The notes below the pieces were generated by a model, which was given only the letters and a program-made list of their open reading frames with translations, ran no database searches and was not told where the DNA came from. This document shows, piece by piece, positions 5,884-6,237 of a DNA stretch of 6,237 nt (position 1 is the first letter of the stretch; each line of letters starts with the position of its first letter). A program made the position numbers and the translations under genes. Origin of the DNA: an uncultured Clostridia bacterium (GTDB lineage Bacteria > Bacillota > Clostridia > UBA1381); assembly GCA_944391635.1 (NCBI GenBank), contig CALXUL010000127.1, forward strand, positions 1-6,237, read 5' to 3'.

Positions 5884-6237
5884 CTATTCACATAAAACAC
5901 CGTATTTTATCTTTAGTCTGTCAAATATTTTAATTGCTGCATCTGCGCCAAACCAAAGGAAAAAAGAAGTTGACAGAGCATGTACTAAGTCAAACGGAAG
6001 TGAAAGCAGGAAAACAGATACAACAGACCCTATGCTCGGACTTTCCTGTGCTATCAGCGCTGAATAAAGATTCATGCATCCACCGTATATAAAAAGTACA
6101 GATGCTCCGCCAAGAATACATAATAATAAACGCGATTTCAAAACATTTCCCCACGCAGAAATCACACCAAAAATACCCCCTATCAGCGAGAACGCAAGCA
6201 TCTGCCACGGCGTCCACGGTCCCTGCCCAAAAAAGAA
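5884..6237 (-). CDS. ECF transporter S component-like membrane protein (partial, C-terminal part)
   Basis: The open frame continues to the window edge upstream of the internal Met at 6201, so the gene is 5'-truncated here. 117 codons are visible and end in TAG (5884-5886). It begins with GQGPWTPWQ (4-12), a Trp/Pro motif I recognise from S components (substrate-binding membrane subunits) of energy-coupling factor vitamin transporters. Hydrophobic stretches follow at about 13-29, 37-62 and 68-102, then a basic tail, KIFDRLKIKYG (103-113), probably cytoplasmic. The PFDLVHAL segment (81-88) also fits that family. The ligand cannot be inferred, since the N-terminal half that usually carries the EcfT-contact motif and much of the pocket is outside the window. 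The Met at 6201 is not the start because it cuts off the conserved motif. It shares the terminator with the operon converging from the left. Confidence 0.72.
   Translation of the reverse strand, partial: FFFGQGPWTPWQMLAFSLIGGIFGVISAWGNVLKSRLLLCILGGASVLFIYGGCMNLYSALIAQESPSIGSVVSVFLLSLPFDLVHALSTSFFLWFGADAAIKIFDRLKIKYGVLCE

Overview
The window looks like ordinary chromosome from a low-to-moderate GC member of the Firmicutes, class Clostridia, probably a gut-type Oscillospiraceae/Ruminococcaceae or Lachnospiraceae relative. The reasons are strong AGGAGG ribosome binding sites, a TTG start, a T-box leader on a tRNA synthetase operon, the four-cysteine insert in PheS, and an ECF-type S component. 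The exact genus cannot be read from the sequence alone.

Layout. Positions 1-144 are an AT-rich control region. It holds a leftward promoter of perfect consensus (50-55 / 27-32, minus strand) for a gene outside the window, and a rightward promoter with an extended -10 (110-115 / 133-138). The rightward promoter starts a leader of about 300 nt that folds as a T-box riboswitch with Phe codons in the specifier loop, a stem III, an antiterminator with a UGGU bulge, and a competing intrinsic terminator (377-414). Four rightward genes follow with almost no gaps: pheS (TTG start at 451), pheT, a GH13 alpha-amylase-family glycosidase that overlaps the pheT stop by ATGA, and a DEDDh 3'-5' exonuclease starting 1 nt after the glycosidase stop. 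A hairpin at 5841-5876 ends the operon and overlaps the exonuclease stop codon. It has a T tract on one side and an A tract on the other, so it should also end the convergent gene on the minus strand. That gene is the C-terminal part of an ECF transporter S component-like membrane protein and runs off the right edge.

Function. PheS and PheT form the alpha2-beta2 phenylalanyl-tRNA synthetase. The T-box senses uncharged tRNA-Phe and lets transcription continue when Phe is scarce. No internal terminator is visible, so the cytoplasmic glycosidase and the exonuclease probably ride on the same transcript and would respond to tRNA-Phe charging as well. That coupling is inference from layout.

I found no convincing undescribed system. 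The points most worth a second look are the unusual passengers in the pheST operon, the divergent consensus promoter with nearby symmetric sites, and the stop codon buried in a bidirectional terminator.
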